Part shown: positions 26,717-34,800 of the stretch, piece by piece
How the letters are laid out: each line of letters opens with the position of its first letter
How positions within the stretch are numbered: the stretch's first letter is position 1
Assembly (NCBI GenBank): GCA_913056455.1
Contig: CAJXMJ010000002.1
Location: 535,665-599,664 of the forward strand
Source: an uncultured Fodinibius sp.
GTDB taxonomy: Bacteria; Bacteroidota; Rhodothermia; Balneolales; Balneolaceae
Direction of reading: 5' to 3'
DNA length: 64,000 nucleotides
The notes under the pieces: model-generated
What the model was told of the DNA's origin: nothing
Seen by the model: only the letters and a program-made list of their open reading frames with translations
Database searches by the model: none
Translations under genes and position numbers: made by a program

Positions 26717-27316
26717 ATGAAATCTTTATTTACAACACTTTTAATATTTTTATTTACCATATCAGGCAATGTGCTGGCACAGTCTGATTCGTATGAAATA
26801 CTCGACAAGAGTACCATACAAGTTGAGGGAACTTCCACTCTGCACGACTGGACCTCTGACGTCGAAGAGTTTACTTCGTATATTAAGTTTAATACAGCTG
26901 CATTAGAAGGCGATACCTTGAATAATCCGGTGGAATCACTTTCACTTACCATCCCGGTTAAAAGCATCGAAAGTGGAAAAGGCGGCATGAACCGAAGAAC
27001 ATATGATGCACTTAAGTCTGATGATTTTCCCAACATCATGTTCCAAATGAATAAAGCCGAGCTGATTAATGCCGACTCTGCTCTTACATCTATGGAGCTC
27101 AATGTAGAAGGCAATCTAACCATCGCCGGAACAAGTAAAACCATAACACTACCTGTAACCGGCACCAAGCAGGATGACGGCTCATTTAAATTTACAGGCG
27201 AATATGAACTCAACATGAAAGATTACGATGTTGATCCTCCATCGGCCATGCTCGGAACTATTAAAGCCGGAGAAATGGTTACAATACCTTTTGAGATTTA
27301 TGTAGGTAAATCCTAA
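26717..27316 (+). CDS. YceI-family periplasmic lipocalin-like protein (first copy)
   Basis: A 199-residue exported protein with signal MKSLFTTLLIFLFTISGNVLAQ. The YceI fold follows, beginning with IQVEGTSTLHDWTSDVEEF, then FPNIMFQMNKAE and LTIAGTSKTITLPV, ending in MLGTIKAGEMVTIPFEI. YceI proteins bind polyisoprenoid-like lipids in a beta-barrel and are often stress-induced. The start is preceded by a purine-rich AAGAAGGGG. It leads a two-gene operon with a second YceI gene and is probably driven by the -24/-12 promoter described here. Confidence 0.9.
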   Translation: MKSLFTTLLIFLFTISGNVLAQSDSYEILDKSTIQVEGTSTLHDWTSDVEEFTSYIKFNTAALEGDTLNNPVESLSLTIPVKSIESGKGGMNRRTYDALKSDDFPNIMFQMNKAELINADSALTSMELNVEGNLTIAGTSKTITLPVTGTKQDDGSFKFTGEYELNMKDYDVDPPSAMLGTIKAGEMVTIPFEIYVGKS

Positions 27317-27329
27317 TAAAAATCTATTA

Positions 27330-28025
27330 ATGCGCCCCGCTACCTCTCTATTGTCCTCCTCTATATTGGAAAAGGTTAGATGGCAGTTTTTACTGCTGCT
27401 AACCCCCTTGTTAATCCTTGCCAATATATCCCAAAGCGGGGCGCAATCTTATCTCTTAGAAAACGTCACTATCGAAAAAGGAGGAAAGGTTTGGATTGAA
27501 GGCGAAGCCGGCATGATAAGCTATCAATGTAATGCCGAAAACCTATCAGGAGTCGGTAGAATCAATAATAGTCAATCTACAAATTCCCTGAGCGGCGTTA
27601 AGAAGAAAGATGGCGACATTGAGATCTCGGTTTCGCTACCCGTTGAGACACTCAGTTGCGGCAAGCGTGCGATGGACAAAGATATGTATGAGGCACTAAA
27701 GTCTGACAGCCATCCCAACATCAGTTACAAACTTTTAAGCGCTCAACTGACTGATGAAGAAAATGATACTACCGGGTGGATGAACATTCATACCCGAGGT
27801 ATTATGGAAATTGCCGGCGTACAGGATACCACCTCTTTCACCGTACAGGGGAAATTGTTAAGCGAAAATAGGTTTCAAGTAAAGGGATCCAAACACATCC
27901 ACATGGATACCTATAACATTGAGCGACCAACAGCTATGTTGGGCCTTATTAAAGCCAGTAAAGATCTAAGTGTCCATTTTGATGTTATCGTTCGTCTTGA
28001 AGATACCAGTAACACTAATAATTAG
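27330..28025 (+). CDS. YceI-family protein (second, diverged copy)
   Basis: A 231-residue YceI-like protein starting 14 bp after the first copy, with a longer N-terminus. A hydrophobic signal (about 17-38, ending SQSGAQ) is preceded by a charged 16-residue extension. It keeps the HPNISYKL, IMEIAGVQDTTSFTV and MLGLIKASKDLSVHF blocks but has lost the STLHDW motif at the front (here MISYQCNAENLSG), so its ligand may differ. It carries two cysteines in the mature part (QCNA, LSCG). Its TAG overlaps the stop of the convergent activator gene. Confidence 0.82.
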   Translation: MRPATSLLSSSILEKVRWQFLLLLTPLLILANISQSGAQSYLLENVTIEKGGKVWIEGEAGMISYQCNAENLSGVGRINNSQSTNSLSGVKKKDGDIEISVSLPVETLSCGKRAMDKDMYEALKSDSHPNISYKLLSAQLTDEENDTTGWMNIHTRGIMEIAGVQDTTSFTVQGKLLSENRFQVKGSKHIHMDTYNIERPTAMLGLIKASKDLSVHFDVIVRLEDTSNTNN

Positions 28026-29380
28026 TCATTAACGCCCAGCCGCTCCATTTTACGATACAGCGTAGAAGGATCAATACCCAGCAACCGCGCCGCCTCAGAT
28101 TTATTTCCTTCAGTTCGTTTTAACACGCTCTGTATGTGATGTTTTTCAAAGACCTTAATCGCCTCATCCAACTTATCGCTATCCATCTCAAAGTCATCGC
28201 TCCCTGATGATTTTTTAAATGATGCAGGGAGATCTTCAATCGTTAGAAAATCACCATCACTCAATAATACAGCCCGCTCAATTACATTTTCAAGCTCACG
28301 AACCTGGCCCTTCCACTGATAGGCCATCATGGCCCCCATGGCATCACTGGTAATCCCTTTGAGATTGTGTTTCAGTTCCTTGTTGTACTTCTGCAAAAAA
28401 TGATGCGCCAGCAAAGGAATATCTTCTTTGCGCTGCTCTAAGGGTGGAAGTGAAATTTCAACCACATTTAATCGATAGTACAAATCATCCCTGAAATTGC
28501 CCTCCTCAACCTCTTTTTCAAGATCCTTATTTGTAGCCGCTATAATACGGGTATCAAACGAGACCATTTGATTGGAACCCACCGGCTTTACTTCCCGCTC
28601 TTGGATAACGCGAAGTAAATTCACCTGCAAATTTAACGGGATCTCGGCCACCTCGTCCAAAAAGACCGTGCCACCATGAGCGGCCACAAACACTCCGTCC
28701 TTATCAGCATTCGCCCCGGTAAAAGAACCTTTTTTGTGGCCAAATAGCTCAGACTCTACCAGGTTTTCTGGGATCGCCCCACAGTTAATAGCTAAAAAAG
28801 GTTTCTTTGATCGATCGCTGTTGGAGTGAATGGCACGTGCCACCAGCTCCTTTCCGGTACCACTTTGACCGGTAACCAGCACATTACTCGTTGCCTGGCT
28901 GACTCGCTCCACCATTTTATACACCTCTTTCATGGCAGAACTCTCACCGATAATATGGTTGAAGTTATACTCCTTGTCGATCTGCTCACGCAAATATTTA
29001 TTTTCTTGCGCCAGGCTCTTCTGCTCCAGCAAGTTTTTTATCCGGATCAGCACCTCATCAAATTCCAGCGGCTTTAAAATATAATCGGCAGCCCCTTTCC
29101 GGAGTGCCTGAATGGCCGTTTCAATGGTACCGTGAGCCGTAATAATGATAGTCAAGGTATCCGACGAATGCTTCAAAGCATATTCAAGTACCTCAATACC
29201 ATTCACATTTGGCATTTTAAGATCAGTAACTATAATATCATAGCTTGCCTTATCTATCGCATCAATAGCCTCGCTACCATCTTTTACCGCGGTGCAGTTA
29301 TAGCCTTCGTCCTCAAGTACTATAGTCAGGGATTCCCTGATACTGTCTTCGTCATCTGCAATTAAAATCGATCCGTTCAT
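28022..29380 (-). CDS. NtrC-family sigma-54-dependent response regulator
   Basis: A 452-residue activator. The receiver (1-118) has Asp9/Asp10, phosphoacceptor Asp53 and Lys103. The AAA+ domain has Walker A GQSGTGKE at 171-178, the sigma-54-contacting loop as GSFTGA (218-223, a known variant of GAFTGA) and Walker B GTVFLDE at 237-243. A Fis-type HTH is at about 425-447 (KSEAARLLGI). It must act with sigma-54, and the candidate -24/-12 promoters and paired dyads of this window lie at the adjacent yceI pair and the porin. It is in an operon with its kinase, 3 bp apart. The gene for sigma-54 is not in view. Confidence 0.95.
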   Translation of the reverse strand: MNGSILIADDEDSIRESLTIVLEDEGYNCTAVKDGSEAIDAIDKASYDIIVTDLKMPNVNGIEVLEYALKHSSDTLTIIITAHGTIETAIQALRKGAADYILKPLEFDEVLIRIKNLLEQKSLAQENKYLREQIDKEYNFNHIIGESSAMKEVYKMVERVSQATSNVLVTGQSGTGKELVARAIHSNSDRSKKPFLAINCGAIPENLVESELFGHKKGSFTGANADKDGVFVAAHGGTVFLDEVAEIPLNLQVNLLRVIQEREVKPVGSNQMVSFDTRIIAATNKDLEKEVEEGNFRDDLYYRLNVVEISLPPLEQRKEDIPLLAHHFLQKYNKELKHNLKGITSDAMGAMMAYQWKGQVRELENVIERAVLLSDGDFLTIEDLPASFKKSSGSDDFEMDSDKLDEAIKVFEKHHIQSVLKRTEGNKSEAARLLGIDPSTLYRKMERLGVND

Positions 29381-29383
29381 AAA

Positions 29384-30688
29384 TTAATTTTTAGTCGGTA
29401 GTTTGATAATAAATGTTGTTCCTTCCCCATAGTCCGACTCCACTTGAATAGAGCCGCCAATCTTGTTGATAATACCGTGACTAACCGAAAGCCCCAAACC
29501 GGTTCCGCTCCCCACTTCCTTCGTTGTAAAAAACGGTTCAAAGATACGAGATTTATGCTCCTCTTTGATTCCTTTTCCTATATCTGAAACCGTTAATTTA
29601 GCCATCCCATCTTGCTCCTCCGTCAAGATTGTCACCTTGGGGTTATCCTCCTCTTCCATCGCATCAACAGAATTAAGCAAGAGGTTCACCAGCACCTGAT
29701 GAATTTGATCGGGTACACAAGAAACAAGTGGCAATTGGGGAGATAAATTCATCTCAAATTCTACATCCCTGCAGCGCGCGTCATGTTGTAATAAGCCCAC
29801 CGCCGATTCTATAATCTCATTAATCTGAACATTCTCAGACTGCATACTCGAGGGACGGGAAAAGTCCACCAAGTCGCGAACAATTTTATTAATACGCTGG
29901 ATATGATCGCGCACTTTTTTAAGCTGATCCTGTATAAATTCGTCATCCGTCTTGCGTTGACAAACCTGAACAAGAGATGAAATTGCTGTCAGCGGATTGC
30001 CCACCTCATGTGCCACCCCGGCAGCCATATGTCCCACCGTAGCCAGGCGTTCAGACTGCTGAATTTGTTCCTCTTTCATTTTTATATCCGTAAGGTCGCG
30101 TAAAATCTGAGATCTACCCACAATCTCATTGTCTTTATTACGGATATAGGACTCTGTCAGATTAACCAATTTTTTTTCGCCTGTTTTTGTCAGTCGCTCC
30201 GTCTCATAGTTGCTAACATTCCCTTTGAATTTCATCCCAAACTCAATGCACTCCAGCTCTCTCATTTCAATAAGTTCATCGGGCACAATTTTGGTTATTT
30301 CCCTCCCGAGGATTTCCCCTCTCTGCCAGCCAAGCATATCCTCTGCTCCTTGATTCCAGGATGTAATGTTATTCTCATTATCTATAGAAATGATCGCATC
30401 AGCCGAATGCTCAATGATGTCACTGTAGCGCATTTTAGTGGCTTCGAGCTGATCCTCGTAGTACTCGCGGTAATTATAGACCGTCCATGCCGCCCATACC
30501 ATGAGCATTAGAGAAACAATAACACCGCGGCTGAAGTAGAGCCACTGCATTGTTTCTTGAGATGTATCCTTAAATAAAGTTTGGTCAATAATCTCAAAAG
30601 CACCAAATACAACTCCCAAAATAATAAGAGAGGTGAAAAGCAGATAGCCCATCCGAGCCTCACGCAAAAATCGAACAATCTCTTTCAT
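29384..30688 (-). CDS. Membrane-bound PAS histidine kinase (NtrB-like)
   Basis: A 434-residue kinase with two closely spaced membrane helices (about 14-32 and 52-71) and only a short external loop, so sensing is probably through the membrane or the cytoplasmic PAS domain (about 86-200). The HisKA site is His227 in [10 protein letters not shown]. The HATPase domain has [10 protein letters not shown], the FEPFFTTK lid and [12 protein letters not shown]. It pairs with the sigma-54 activator encoded next. Confidence 0.94.
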   Translation of the reverse strand: MKEIVRFLREARMGYLLFTSLIILGVVFGAFEIIDQTLFKDTSQETMQWLYFSRGVIVSLMLMVWAAWTVYNYREYYEDQLEATKMRYSDIIEHSADAIISIDNENNITSWNQGAEDMLGWQRGEILGREITKIVPDELIEMRELECIEFGMKFKGNVSNYETERLTKTGEKKLVNLTESYIRNKDNEIVGRSQILRDLTDIKMKEEQIQQSERLATVGHMAAGVAHEVGNPLTAISSLVQVCQRKTDDEFIQDQLKKVRDHIQRINKIVRDLVDFSRPSSMQSENVQINEIIESAVGLLQHDARCRDVEFEMNLSPQLPLVSCVPDQIHQVLVNLLLNSVDAMEEEDNPKVTILTEEQDGMAKLTVSDIGKGIKEEHKSRIFEPFFTTKEVGSGTGLGLSVSHGIINKIGGSIQVESDYGEGTTFIIKLPTKN

Positions 30689-30731
30689 GCCGTACTCACT
30701 TTAATCTTTCTCATGGTCAACAAACTATAAA

Positions 30732-31205
30732 TTACCAACTGCCAAGCAAACGTCGAATGAGCACAATTTGACCAATATGATAGGCATTGTGATCGACAAT
30801 TAGCATTGCTTCTCTGAATAGGGTTTGCCCGTCTCCATGTGGAAAGGGATGCTGCAAATTATTTTGGGGATCTCGAATCAGCTCACGCATCTCCACAATA
30901 CCGTCTTGAACGGCCTGTACAGATTCCTCTAACTCTTCCTGGCTCTCTGGCTTTGACCTTTCGGGCCAGTAATCATCGGGCCAGTCGAGCGCATCGTAAT
31001 CCGGGTTTTTGCAAAACTCCAGGATGTCCTCTTGGCCAATACGGATATGCTCGATAAGCTCCCAAATAGTATGGGGAATACCTTCAACACGAATGCCGGA
31101 CTGCTTAAAGGTTAACCCCTGCACTGCTTGTTTGAAGTCGACGTGTGCATTTTTGCCGTCGAGTTGCTCAAGCAATAACGATCTTATTGTTTTTTCTGAT
31201 CCCAT
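30732..31205 (-). CDS. DinB-family four-helix metal-binding protein
   Basis: A 157-residue DinB-like protein. The probable metal histidines are in HTIWELIEHI (helix 2) and DHNAYHIGQIV (helix 4). Such proteins act as thiol-dependent transferases or of unknown function. It lies 43 bp upstream of the kinase gene on the same strand, so it may be co-transcribed with the kinase-activator pair. Confidence 0.85.
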   Translation of the reverse strand: MGSEKTIRSLLLEQLDGKNAHVDFKQAVQGLTFKQSGIRVEGIPHTIWELIEHIRIGQEDILEFCKNPDYDALDWPDDYWPERSKPESQEELEESVQAVQDGIVEMRELIRDPQNNLQHPFPHGDGQTLFREAMLIVDHNAYHIGQIVLIRRLLGSW

Positions 31206-31314
31206 AGTCTTATACGCTGATCTAAATTCGTCAGGTCGTTAATGTAATAACCGTAGATCGAAAGTCCTCATTCCGAATGACAGAAATAAAACATAGAAGA
31301 ATAGGGAGAGAAAA

Positions 31315-31372
31315 ATGGCTCTGAGAATGGTGTTAAAATAAGAAAAGCCCTGCGTTTGCAGAGCTCTTTTTC
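31315..31372 (+). other. Orphan hairpin with T-run, preceded by an 8-codon frame
   Basis: In the 352-bp gap between the DinB and HTH genes, a hairpin (AGCCCTGC/GCAGAGCT, one mismatch, GTTT loop; 31346-31365) followed by CTTTTTC has no gene ending before it on either strand. Directly upstream is ATG GCT CTG AGA ATG GTG TTA AAA TAA (31315-31341) behind AGGGAGAG. It could end a small RNA or a leader transcript. The rest of the gap shows only AT-rich promoter-like sequence. Confidence 0.4.
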
Positions 31373-31557
31373 AATCAACTGTTTATAATATAATGGAATT
31401 ACCCTATACGGAACAAGTATTTCTGACTTACCATAACTAATAGGTAAGTAATCTATAATAAATAGTATTTAAACTTTCTCTATTATATAATTGTTATTAG
31501 TTTAGATGAGGAAAATAACTGCATGTAATACTAAACGATCATTTTTATTTGTGCTTT

Positions 31558-31965
31558 ATGCCCAAGCAAATTGGCAATCTTACTCTTTATTCCGTCGATG
31601 ACCTTCATGAACAACTGGGGCTCAGCAAAATGACGATCCGAGCCTATCTCAGGGAAGGAAAAATACGGGCCCGCAAGTTGGGTGTTAAGTGGTATGTAAC
31701 CGAAGAAGCTCTAAGGGAATACTTTAATGAATCCACCGGCGGTACAAAGACCAAAAAAAAGAAGCCCAAGAATTACCGTTACGTGGTTAAGGGGATTAAC
31801 GACTTAGTTAGTGAGCAGGAAGAATGTGAAACAATTGATGAGACTATTGAATGCATTGAAGAACAGGCAATTATTAGCTTGTTTCAGGTTGCCATTGTTA
31901 ATCGAAAAACTGATGAGATCGTAGAGCTCATTAAGGCTCGTGATTTCCTTGACCGCCATACATAG
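31558..31965 (+). CDS. Excisionase-fold helix-turn-helix protein
   Basis: A 135-residue protein. The N-terminal winged HTH (about 9-58; YSVDDLHEQLGLSKMTIRAYLREGKI, then the wing VKWYVTEEALREYF) matches the MerR/excisionase HTH_17 fold. A basic linker (GGTKTKKKKPKN) leads to an acidic, Cys-containing C-terminal region (Cys-x-n EECETIDETIECIEE) and a helical end. I start at ATG 31558; the TTG 9 bp earlier lacks a site. No integrase or mobile-element gene is nearby, so it is probably a chromosomal regulator of unknown target. Confidence 0.78.
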   Translation: MPKQIGNLTLYSVDDLHEQLGLSKMTIRAYLREGKIRARKLGVKWYVTEEALREYFNESTGGTKTKKKKPKNYRYVVKGINDLVSEQEECETIDETIECIEEQAIISLFQVAIVNRKTDEIVELIKARDFLDRHT

Positions 31966-32046
31966 ATCACCCTGACCGAATGGGTATTCATCCAAAAGAG
32001 GCTTATTTTAACCACAGATCAAAATATTTTAAACCTAACTTCTTTT

Positions 32047-32340
32047 ATGCTCAAAAAAGACGACACGAAACTCGAAATTTTTGGATTTGGCGACGATGAC
32101 AGTGATGAAGACACCTTTTACTGCTTAGTAAATACAACTAAAAATCCGGATGGGATAGATCTTGAAAAACTTTCCAATGCAGACCCTCGAAAGTTTGACG
32201 AAGTACTTAACGAAATGGGCTGCATTCTGCTTTTGCGCGGGGATGAAGTTGAAGAACTTATCAACAGGGGTGATATAACCGATACAAATTTACATAAATC
32301 GCTGTACGAACTGGCTGTCGATGAGGGGATTATCGATTAA
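32047..32340 (+). CDS. Small acidic hypothetical protein
   Basis: A 97-residue cytoplasmic protein, strongly acidic (GFGDDDSDEDTF near the start), with a central LLRGDEVEELINRGDI segment and a helical C-terminus. It follows the HTH gene by 81 bp on the same strand and may be co-transcribed. I do not recognise the family. Confidence 0.72.
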   Translation: MLKKDDTKLEIFGFGDDDSDEDTFYCLVNTTKNPDGIDLEKLSNADPRKFDEVLNEMGCILLLRGDEVEELINRGDITDTNLHKSLYELAVDEGIID

Positions 32341-32388
32341 TAACATTGCAACAGGCGGATCAATCTAACATGAAGTCGAAAAAAAGGA

Positions 32389-32961
32389 TTAAGAATTCAC
32401 TGGAAAGGGCCCTTCTTGCTGCCACCAATGCCAGGCACGCAGAATAGCTACCATTGTTTTTCCGTCTGATATTTCCCCTTTATGGACCATATCAACAGCG
32501 GTTTGAAATGGTAGTCGCTCCTTAACCAGAAACTCATCATCGTCTACCTGCTGGTCAAACGAAGTGATATTCCATGCAGTATAAAGATGAATGATTTCGT
32601 CAGAGTAACCGATACCCGGGTAATAATGCCCAATATATTGAAAGCACTTGCAAGATAGGCCCGCTTCCTCCTGAAGCTCGCGACGTGCCGTTGAGCCGGC
32701 GTCTTCATCGGGATCAATTTTGCCGGCAGGCACTTCGTAAAATATTTGTGCCATGGGGTATCGAAACTGCTTTACCATCATCACATCTCCATTTTCAAAA
32801 ATGGGGACAACCGCCGACGCTCCGGGATGCTTAATCCATTCCCGAGTTGAAGTCGTACCGTCGGGCAACGCCACTTCATCAAAATAAACGTGGAGTAGGC
32901 GTCCGCTAAATACTTTTTGAGAGGTGAGCTTATGTTCAACAAGTTTATCAGAATCGTACAT
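32389..32961 (-). CDS. NUDIX hydrolase, ADP-ribose pyrophosphatase type
   Basis: A 190-residue NUDIX enzyme that likely cleaves ADP-ribose or related nucleoside diphosphate sugars. The NUDIX box G-x5-E-x7-RELQEEAGL is complete. Upstream VKQFRYP and the E-PAGK approach match the ADPRase subgroup. I start at ATG 32961, since the frame also extends to TTG 32994 but adds only a basic stretch. It is divergent from the phosphatidyltransferase gene. Confidence 0.88.
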   Translation of the reverse strand: MYDSDKLVEHKLTSQKVFSGRLLHVYFDEVALPDGTTSTREWIKHPGASAVVPIFENGDVMMVKQFRYPMAQIFYEVPAGKIDPDEDAGSTARRELQEEAGLSCKCFQYIGHYYPGIGYSDEIIHLYTAWNITSFDQQVDDDEFLVKERLPFQTAVDMVHKGEISDGKTMVAILRAWHWWQQEGPFPVNS

Positions 32962-33039
32962 AGAAATTTTTTTATGTATCTTTTGGCTGTTCAATCAAGA
33001 CAAAGTAGGCGCGAATTATAACAAACAATTAGGTTTCAA

Positions 33040-33630
33040 TTGTCAGAAACATTTAACATAGATCACAAACAGATAGACGTTAAGCAAGACCTGTTTACAT
33101 GGTCGAACCTGATCTCGCTGTCGCGCATTCTGATCGTTGTGCCTGTCGTTTACCTGCACTATACCAATGGGCAACAAATCACCTGGCTTATTACCGCGCT
33201 TGTAATATACGGCATTGTATCTGATTATTTGGACGGGTTTGTAGCTCGTATGACCAACCAGGTGTCGGAATGGGGAAAAATTCTCGATCCCGTTGCTGAC
33301 AAATTTTGTGCTTTTTTCCTATTTCTGTACGCCACTTATGTCGATATTATCCCACTCTGGTTTTTCCTGCTCGAAGTCGGTCGTGATGCCGTCATTGTCA
33401 TCGGGTCCGCATTTATTCAGCACCTGCGCGGCAAGGTGGCCATGGCAGTTATGTCGGGTAAAATAAGTGTTAATGTACTGGGATTATACTGGATGGCGGC
33501 CTTTTTCTTTCCGCAAGAAGTAGAAGTGCATTTTATGCTGATGGGAGCCTCGGTAGCCCTTATGTTTTACTCCTTCTTTGATTATCTTCACCGGTTCAAC
33601 CTTATTCGCAAAGGAGTGGAGTTTAACTGA
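33040..33630 (+). CDS. CDP-alcohol phosphatidyltransferase
   Basis: A 196-residue inner-membrane enzyme with about six helices. The family motif DG-x2-AR-x8-G-x3-D-x3-D is complete, from YLDGFVAR to GKILDPVADK. It transfers a phosphatidyl group from CDP-diacylglycerol to an alcohol, probably glycerol phosphate (PgsA-like) or a polyol. Start codon TTG at 33040; no upstream ATG exists in frame. Confidence 0.87.
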   Translation: MSETFNIDHKQIDVKQDLFTWSNLISLSRILIVVPVVYLHYTNGQQITWLITALVIYGIVSDYLDGFVARMTNQVSEWGKILDPVADKFCAFFLFLYATYVDIIPLWFFLLEVGRDAVIVIGSAFIQHLRGKVAMAVMSGKISVNVLGLYWMAAFFFPQEVEVHFMLMGASVALMFYSFFDYLHRFNLIRKGVEFN

Positions 33631-33729
33631 TTATTGTAACCGTACAAATAAAACGCTCTGCTCAATCATGTATGTAAATCCTGAAATACATTCAGGATGA
33701 CACTTTAGTTTTCAAATTCGACGCACACT

Positions 33730-34683
33730 ATGGGTTTTTTAGAAAAAATTGGTCTCAAGAAAAAAGAGAAAGTTGAAAAAGGAGTTGAAAAAAGCCGCTC
33801 CGGTATCATGAAGAAGATCGGCAAGGCTATTGCCGGTAAAGACACAGTAGATGCCGCCGTGCTCGACGAACTGGAAGAGATCTTAATTACCTCTGATGTA
33901 GGAGTCTCTACCACACTCGAAATTATCGATCGTATTGAAGCGCGCGTTGCTGAAGACAAGTATCTGAACAGTGACGAGCTGCAGCGTATCCTGCGGGAAG
34001 AAATCATTGCTCTTCTCAAAGATCATTCACCCGATAAGCCCGCAGAATTTGATGCCGAGTTTCCCCAAAAGCCTCACATTGTGATGGTTGTTGGCGTAAA
34101 TGGCGTGGGCAAGACAACCTCCATTGGCAAGCTGGCTCATCTTTACAAAAAAGCCGGGAAAAATGTAATGCTGGGTGCCGCGGATACCTTTCGGGCGGCG
34201 GCCGTAGACCAGCTGAAGATATGGAGTGAGCGCGCCGGAGTCCCTATTATTCAGCAGGGACAAAATGCCGATCCCGCCGCTGTTGCATATGATACAGTAG
34301 AATCGGCCAAGGCCAAAGATGCCGATATTGCGTTGGTAGATACGGCCGGACGATTGCATAACAAAAAATCGCTAATGAATGAGCTCGCTAAAATTAAGCG
34401 CGTGATGGGTAAAGTGGTTGACGGTGCTCCCCATGAGGTACTGCTGGTGCTCGATGCATCCACCGGACAAAACGCCATGCAACAGGCCAAAGCTTTTACC
34501 GATTTTGTAGACATCACTGGTCTTGTACTCACCAAGCTGGACGGCACGGCAAAGGGCGGAATCGTTATTGGAATTTCAAACGAACTGGATGTTCCGGTAA
34601 AATATATCGGGGTGGGCGAAGAGATCGAAGACCTACAGGTATTTGATCGAGAGCTTTTTGTCAATTCTATGTTTAAAGACTAA
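33730..34683 (+). CDS. ftsY: Signal recognition particle receptor FtsY
   Basis: A 317-residue SRP receptor GTPase that docks ribosome-SRP complexes at the membrane. A short Lys/Glu-rich N-terminal helix replaces the long acidic A domain of E. coli. The NG domain has GVNGVGKTT (P-loop), DTFRAAA, DTAGR, and [10 protein letters not shown] motifs, ending [12 protein letters not shown]. An 8-bp hairpin without a T-run (33678-33698) lies before it. Confidence 0.96.
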   Translation: MGFLEKIGLKKKEKVEKGVEKSRSGIMKKIGKAIAGKDTVDAAVLDELEEILITSDVGVSTTLEIIDRIEARVAEDKYLNSDELQRILREEIIALLKDHSPDKPAEFDAEFPQKPHIVMVVGVNGVGKTTSIGKLAHLYKKAGKNVMLGAADTFRAAAVDQLKIWSERAGVPIIQQGQNADPAAVAYDTVESAKAKDADIALVDTAGRLHNKKSLMNELAKIKRVMGKVVDGAPHEVLLVLDASTGQNAMQQAKAFTDFVDITGLVLTKLDGTAKGGIVIGISNELDVPVKYIGVGEEIEDLQVFDRELFVNSMFKD

Positions 34684-34800
34684 CCCCTACTCCTACGAAA
34701 AGTGCCGATGTAAAATCACTGTTCCATTTTTTTGTTTTTATTTTTCAACTTTTAGTGATACCATTTGCCTGTACGGTATTTTGTAGCCAATCCGCTTAGT

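Noticed and set aside
31356..31365. TTTGCAGAGC resembles the first half of the yceI dyad
   Set aside because: It is the arm of a terminator-like hairpin and lacks the second TGCAA half.
31558..31965. Excisionase-like HTH as a sign of a mobile element
   Set aside because: No integrase, transposase, direct repeats or attachment-like sites surround it, and this fold is common in chromosomal regulators.
33678..33698. Perfect 8-bp hairpin ATCCTGAA/TTCAGGAT before ftsY
   Set aside because: It is short, has no T-run, and nothing ties it to a function.
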